Below the pieces are notes generated by a model that saw only the letters and a list, made by a program, of their open reading frames with translations, did not search any database and had not been told where the DNA came from. From assembly GCA_037179385.1 (NCBI GenBank), contig CM074187.1:13703450-13767449 (forward strand): DNA of 64,000 nt, read 5' to 3'. The stretch is from Holothuria scabra. Lineage: Eukaryota; Echinodermata; Holothuroidea; Aspidochirotida; Holothuriidae. This document shows, piece by piece, positions 59,851 through 64,000 of the stretch. Made by a program: the position numbers and the translations under genes. Within the stretch, counting starts at the first letter, position 1, and each line of letters starts with the position of its first letter.

Positions 59851-62254
59851 TGAAGCTTCCTTTTACGAAATAGTCAAACACTGTTTTCAGACATCGTATT
59901 CGGGACAAACTTGATTGTAATGAAATAAACTGTAGTAAAATTTACTTGCGAGAAGATATTTTGTATGATACCTTTGAACATTTCTTGTGTAATTCTTTTA
60001 ATTTTCTCCATAAATAGGCACGATGGATTATTTTCTGAGCATGCTAATTGTTAGAGAAATGTAATGTTTTATGATTTTCCCTAAAAATGTAGAAATGCTT
60101 GTAAATGTTCATAAGATAAGTTATTTGAAGATATATGGACTATTTGTGGTCAGTGACAGAGGAATATTGTAATTCAGTATTGTTCTTGAAGTGTGGGAAT
60201 ACTTATAACATCGATGAGCAATTATTCAACAACTGTATAACATCTAGCATTCGACAGCAATCATCGGTTTAATCTCATAATCCTTTTTATGCCAGACAGA
60301 GAATAAGTGGAGACTCTACAGAATACTTAAATGTTAGGTCACAATTGATAACCCACACCTACTGCCTGGCAAAAATCAGTATTGTTTTAGTTCAAAAGTC
60401 ATACTGGGTTCGTCGGACCCTTTGCAGCAAGGTACACTAAATGCGTTGGCCTGCTACAAATAGATTTCGCCCGTAAAAGGGAGCAGGGCTTCCCTAATTT
60501 ATCGAAAGGCAATTATTACTCTGTCTTTCTGAATACGAAACTTTGCACTATTTTTTTCATGGTTAAATACAGATAACATTCTATCCAGGCACATTTGCAA
60601 GCAGAGATACGGAGTTGAGCCCCCGTGAAATAAGCTTGAAAAAATAGCAAAAATGGAAATAACGATCACTAATGACGTAATTACCTTAGAGAAAAAAGTC
60701 ATTGTAAGACTGAACAAATTCCCTCAAGAGGAGGAAATTACCCCTCTACGCTTGGACTCAGTCCTTGCTACCGATCTTCTTATAATGACAATTGAACGTA
60801 ATATGAGGAGATCGTTCAGCTTTATTTCCTGGATTGTTAAAATTTATTAATAAAGTTTTTAAGTATCCTCTCTTCCGTAGAATGAGTGGGACGTGAACAG
60901 ACTATAATCATTTTACGGTAATTACTACACCACCTCAACTACATTTACAAACTCGTGAATCTGTTCAAACTATTCTTTACATTAGATTCTCCGAAACGGC
61001 ATGATACGACCTAAATTTCCTTGATGAGAATGTACTCATTTCGAAGAAATGAATCACGCAGGTCTCTTTTTAATCATACAGGGATGTTTCCGTTGTCTGC
61101 ATCCTTGACAACTTAAACAACACAGGAATATAATTTTTTTGCATACAATACATGTAATACCGTTTTATATTCTTAGTTCTATGAATTATGAGAGATCACG
61201 CCGTTGATAAACAGAACTTACGAGATGATATTACTCCCACATACAGACTGAGAAGCATTTTTCTTCTACATAACAAAATAAAAGAGTATTGTGGTGACCG
61301 TCTCCACTTGAGAGCTTAAAGAAGTGGCTATTTTGTGGTTGATGTTTGAATCATTTTAATATTTATCTTAACTTCACGGCACAGTTTTAAGTGGAGTTAG
61401 CTATTAATACACAAAGCATATATGTAGGACGCGTGACAAACTTTGCTTTTCACTTCTTTTAAAGGTCGTTTTGTGAGTTCTTAAAAAACAAGAAAATTAA
61501 CTTTTCCAGTGGTAGTATGTAAACATCTGAAAGTCAACTCACGTGACTTCAAAAGTATAGAACAATCAAATCGGTTGCAATTATAGAAGAACAATGTGAC
61601 TCATATTTAGAGTTTATTTCAAAATTGGCAAACCCGTAGCAGTTAGATGCAAAAGCCGGCACTTTTAAAGAATTAAACTGCAATTTGAAAAACAATATAG
61701 ACTGTCAAACGTATAGCTTACATTATGACATGATTTATATAGACAGCTAAATGAATGTTAATTTGTCCTTCTGTCATAATGGTAGATCAAAAATGTGTTA
61801 TAAAAAAATGAAGAATTTTGCAAATTCACTTAAAAAAGATTTTGAGGTTAAAATTGAGGTCAGAGATTTTATAATGCTCAAAAACAAATTCATAAATCAT
61901 GTAAAAGTTCACAAGGAGCTGTTTACGATTTACTGACTGGACAAAAACATCATTCATGGCGCGCTAGATGCAATTTTTAAAAAGTATACCCGTACCAAAA
62001 GGTTTGTGATGTGAGAGGAAAATAGGGCAGCTCTGTTTGTATTTCTATCCTCCTCTCAATTCTACATAAGTCAGCAAAATATTTGCATTGTGTTCATTTT
62101 TTTCTTTTTCATTCGCACCTGTATTTTCAAGTCAATCCGTAGTCTTATATGCACATGAAAGCAGTAAATGCTTATGTCAAGCTATGAAGAATTTATAAAT
62201 GTTTGATTTTTCATTTAATGTACTGGTTTTACTCACAAATCTGGAAACGGTACC
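59851..62254. other. No gene recognised
   Basis: About 2.4 kb of AT-rich DNA. The small frames at 60653-60850 and 61751-61936 (plus) are rich in K, I and N as expected of AT-rich chance frames and show no motif. Confidence 0.45.
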
Positions 62255-62262
62255 GGTTACTT

Positions 62263-63770
62263 CAGTGGCGGAGCTAGGGATTTCTGTCAGAGGGGGCGAA
62301 AAGGTCTGCAGCGGCGCTTCGAAGGAGTTAATACCCTGAGTCTCAGCACGATCGAAGTCACGGCTCTTCAGACTTTCCATTTGATTTTCCGCACCTGGTA
62401 GAAGACGTCTATCAAAACTTGTTTAAATTTTCTATCCATGGGTCTCCGCAGAAGAAACTTCTGCGGGGGGGGGGGGGAGAAGGGGGGTCCTTTTAGGGGG
62501 AAAGCTCCGCGCCACCGTGGGTTGGCGCGGAGCGCAAGAAAATTTGGGCCCAAAATGCCTCTCAGATCGCTGAAAAAGGCATTTCTAAAGCCTATTTCCC
62601 GCATATAAATAGGGGAAACACTGGGGGAACTGTTGAGAGATGTTCCTGTTAATTTTCTTCGTCTTTTTCTTTATGTTTTTTCTTTTCTGTTTTTTTCTAT
62701 TTTCCATGGGAGGGCAAGTTCCCCCCCCCCCTTTCCCCTACCTGCGGACTCCCATGTTTCCATCCCTCTCTTTCACATTCTAGTACTGAGGCGGTCATTA
62801 TATTTTGTGTTATTGTCAGGTCTCGATTTAAGATTTTAACGTAATATTGGGCTTCTTTGAGAAGATTAAGATTAAACCTGCTAGAGCTAAATAATAAGCA
62901 ATTTTACAAGGGGACAAAGTTATGGAAATTAATCACCGTTCGGTGTATATTTTTGGCATCTGGAAATCAAGATAAGTACACGAAGAAATATTACTTGACG
63001 TAGTTTATATCATGTGACCACTCTGAAATAGCCATGAATTAGGTACATTGAAAGAAATAGCTTAGACAAAAGGTCTGCTTGGCTCTCTAGATACCGAATT
63101 ATATTAAATAAAAGTAGCCCAAACCTAGACTTATTAGATGCAATTTTCTGGCTTTTGAGACCACGACAGTACAGAAATAAGTATTTTCATGGGTTTATCG
63201 TGCAGTGTCAGAAATAGCCTACATGAGAATGGTCACTTGAAGAAAAGCAAAATAGGAACTGCTTATTAAAGCCCATATTCATTACCACTATTATAACAGT
63301 TTATTTTATTGTAACCTAAATTTTCCCTTCAAATGATTTTGAAAAATGCTTTGGAAGCTATTTTGGTATCTTTATAAACCTTTTTTATTGTCTATGGTGA
63401 CAATTATCCCCGACAACAAGAGGGCTATTTGCGCTACAATTATTGTTGCGCCCTTTGAAACATCTTTTATTGGCCGGGAGGGTGAGCGGCAACATTCATC
63501 AGTGCAACATTCATTAGTGCGTATATAGCATACGTTTCGGCAAAACCCATCCCTATATTACAGAATGATGACCCTTTTCATCAGAATAAAATGCAAAAAG
63601 TACAGTTACTTATCTGGTGGCTGTTTGAGCATTTTGTTTTCTGGACCTTGAAACAGCAATAATGGTGCAAGAGTAAAGTGTGTTCAAAACCTAAAAAGGG
63701 CGCCGACAGACGATTTTGGTCCGTCGGGGGGGGGGGGGGCGACCGCCCCCTGACCATATGGCAGCCACTG
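62263..63770. mobile_element. 1.5-kb non-autonomous hAT-type element with intact TSD
   Basis: Flanked by identical GGTTACTT at 62255-62262 and 63771-63778. Ends are CAGTGGCGGAGCTAGGG and, on the other strand, CAGTGGCTGCCATATGG; only the first seven bases are shared exactly. G or C homopolymers sit at 62465-62477, 62721-62731 and 63726-63739, and a core module at 62504-62586. The C11 run and CCTGCGGACTCC near 62745 may mark an internal junction with an older element. No transposase frame is present. Confidence 0.85.
62504..62586 (+). repeat. Conserved hAT core module, copy 5
   Basis: GCTCCGCGCCACCGTGGG, TTGGCGCGGAGCG, then AAGAAAATTTGGGCCCAAAA and CCTCTCAGATCGCTG. Here the 5' GCGGAG is changed to GCTCCGC, which can pair with the downstream GCGGAGC and lengthens the hairpin stem to CTCCGCGCCA/TGGCGCGGAG. 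Confidence 0.75.
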
Positions 63771-63778
63771 GGTTACTT

Positions 63779-64000
63779 CTAACTTGATCAGATAAATGCA
63801 ACCTTTGACCTCTGAAGGTTTACTGTGAATAACTGCCTGCTGTAGTGTATGTCCAGGGAACTGTTATTTGGACACTTCACTGGTTTAAATAACACATACT
63901 TTTATTTTAATGAAAAAGTTAAAGTGATTGTCTACTAGATAAACATCGAACAAATATCTGAAAAACAAGTAAGACGATGTTATGAAAAAGGAAGGATTCG
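63779..64000. other. No gene recognised
   Basis: Short terminal stretch without a recognisable feature. Confidence 0.5.

Overview
The window looks like gene-poor, repeat-rich nuclear DNA of an animal. It is AT-rich, no open frame exceeds 165 codons, and there are no operons, ribosome-binding sites or bacterial gene packing. Almost everything that can be named is a decayed or non-autonomous transposable element. The style of the repeats (hAT ends of the CAGTGGCG type with G/C homopolymers, TTAA-flanked foldback elements, a tRNA-derived SINE, LINE tails, long tandem arrays of AGGTCA units) would suit a marine invertebrate, possibly an echinoderm, hemichordate or similar deuterostome. That placement is inference from style; no species marker is visible.

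Layout. 1-2.6 kb: a damaged copy of a TTAA-type foldback element. 2.6-7.8 kb: a CTTTTGTCAC minisatellite, two ~1.4 kb copies of one non-autonomous hAT family in direct orientation (the second with a perfect 8-bp target duplication), a 205-bp duplication and a tetranucleotide tract between them, then a 158-bp MITE. 8.4-11.7 kb: a decayed hAT-like element, then a 1.8-kb element carrying a degenerate ~146-bp tandem array that contains four exact DR1 nuclear-receptor motifs. 12.5-13.9 kb: two LINE 3' ends. 16.7-28.4 kb: MITEs, including a 251-bp piggyBac-type element with 15-bp perfect inverted ends. 33-35 kb: an inverted TATTCCGAA array, and one copy of a composite repeat seen again at 51.5-53.0 kb. 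38.5-40.7 kb: an inverted minisatellite pair enclosing a perfect, spacerless 392-bp palindrome at 39212-39603, which is either very recent or an assembly artefact. 44.0 kb: a TA-flanked MITE. 52.2 kb: a tRNA-Glu-like SINE head. 57.4-63.8 kb: a hAT-rich segment with two more elements bounded by 8-bp duplications, one containing a nested insertion, plus a foldback MITE.

No complete protein-coding gene is supported. The weak coding candidates are two LINE C-terminal remnants (12.55 and 13.35 kb), a possible first exon ending at a strong splice donor (19.3 kb), and a very doubtful decayed receptor-like frame on the minus strand (47.5 kb). The long stretches between elements are non-coding as far as I can read and may be intron or intergenic DNA.

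The most interesting signals are the perfect palindrome and a ~75-bp core with a GCGCCA/TGGCGC hairpin that recurs five times in three hAT-type elements with different ends. No new enzymatic or defence system is evident.
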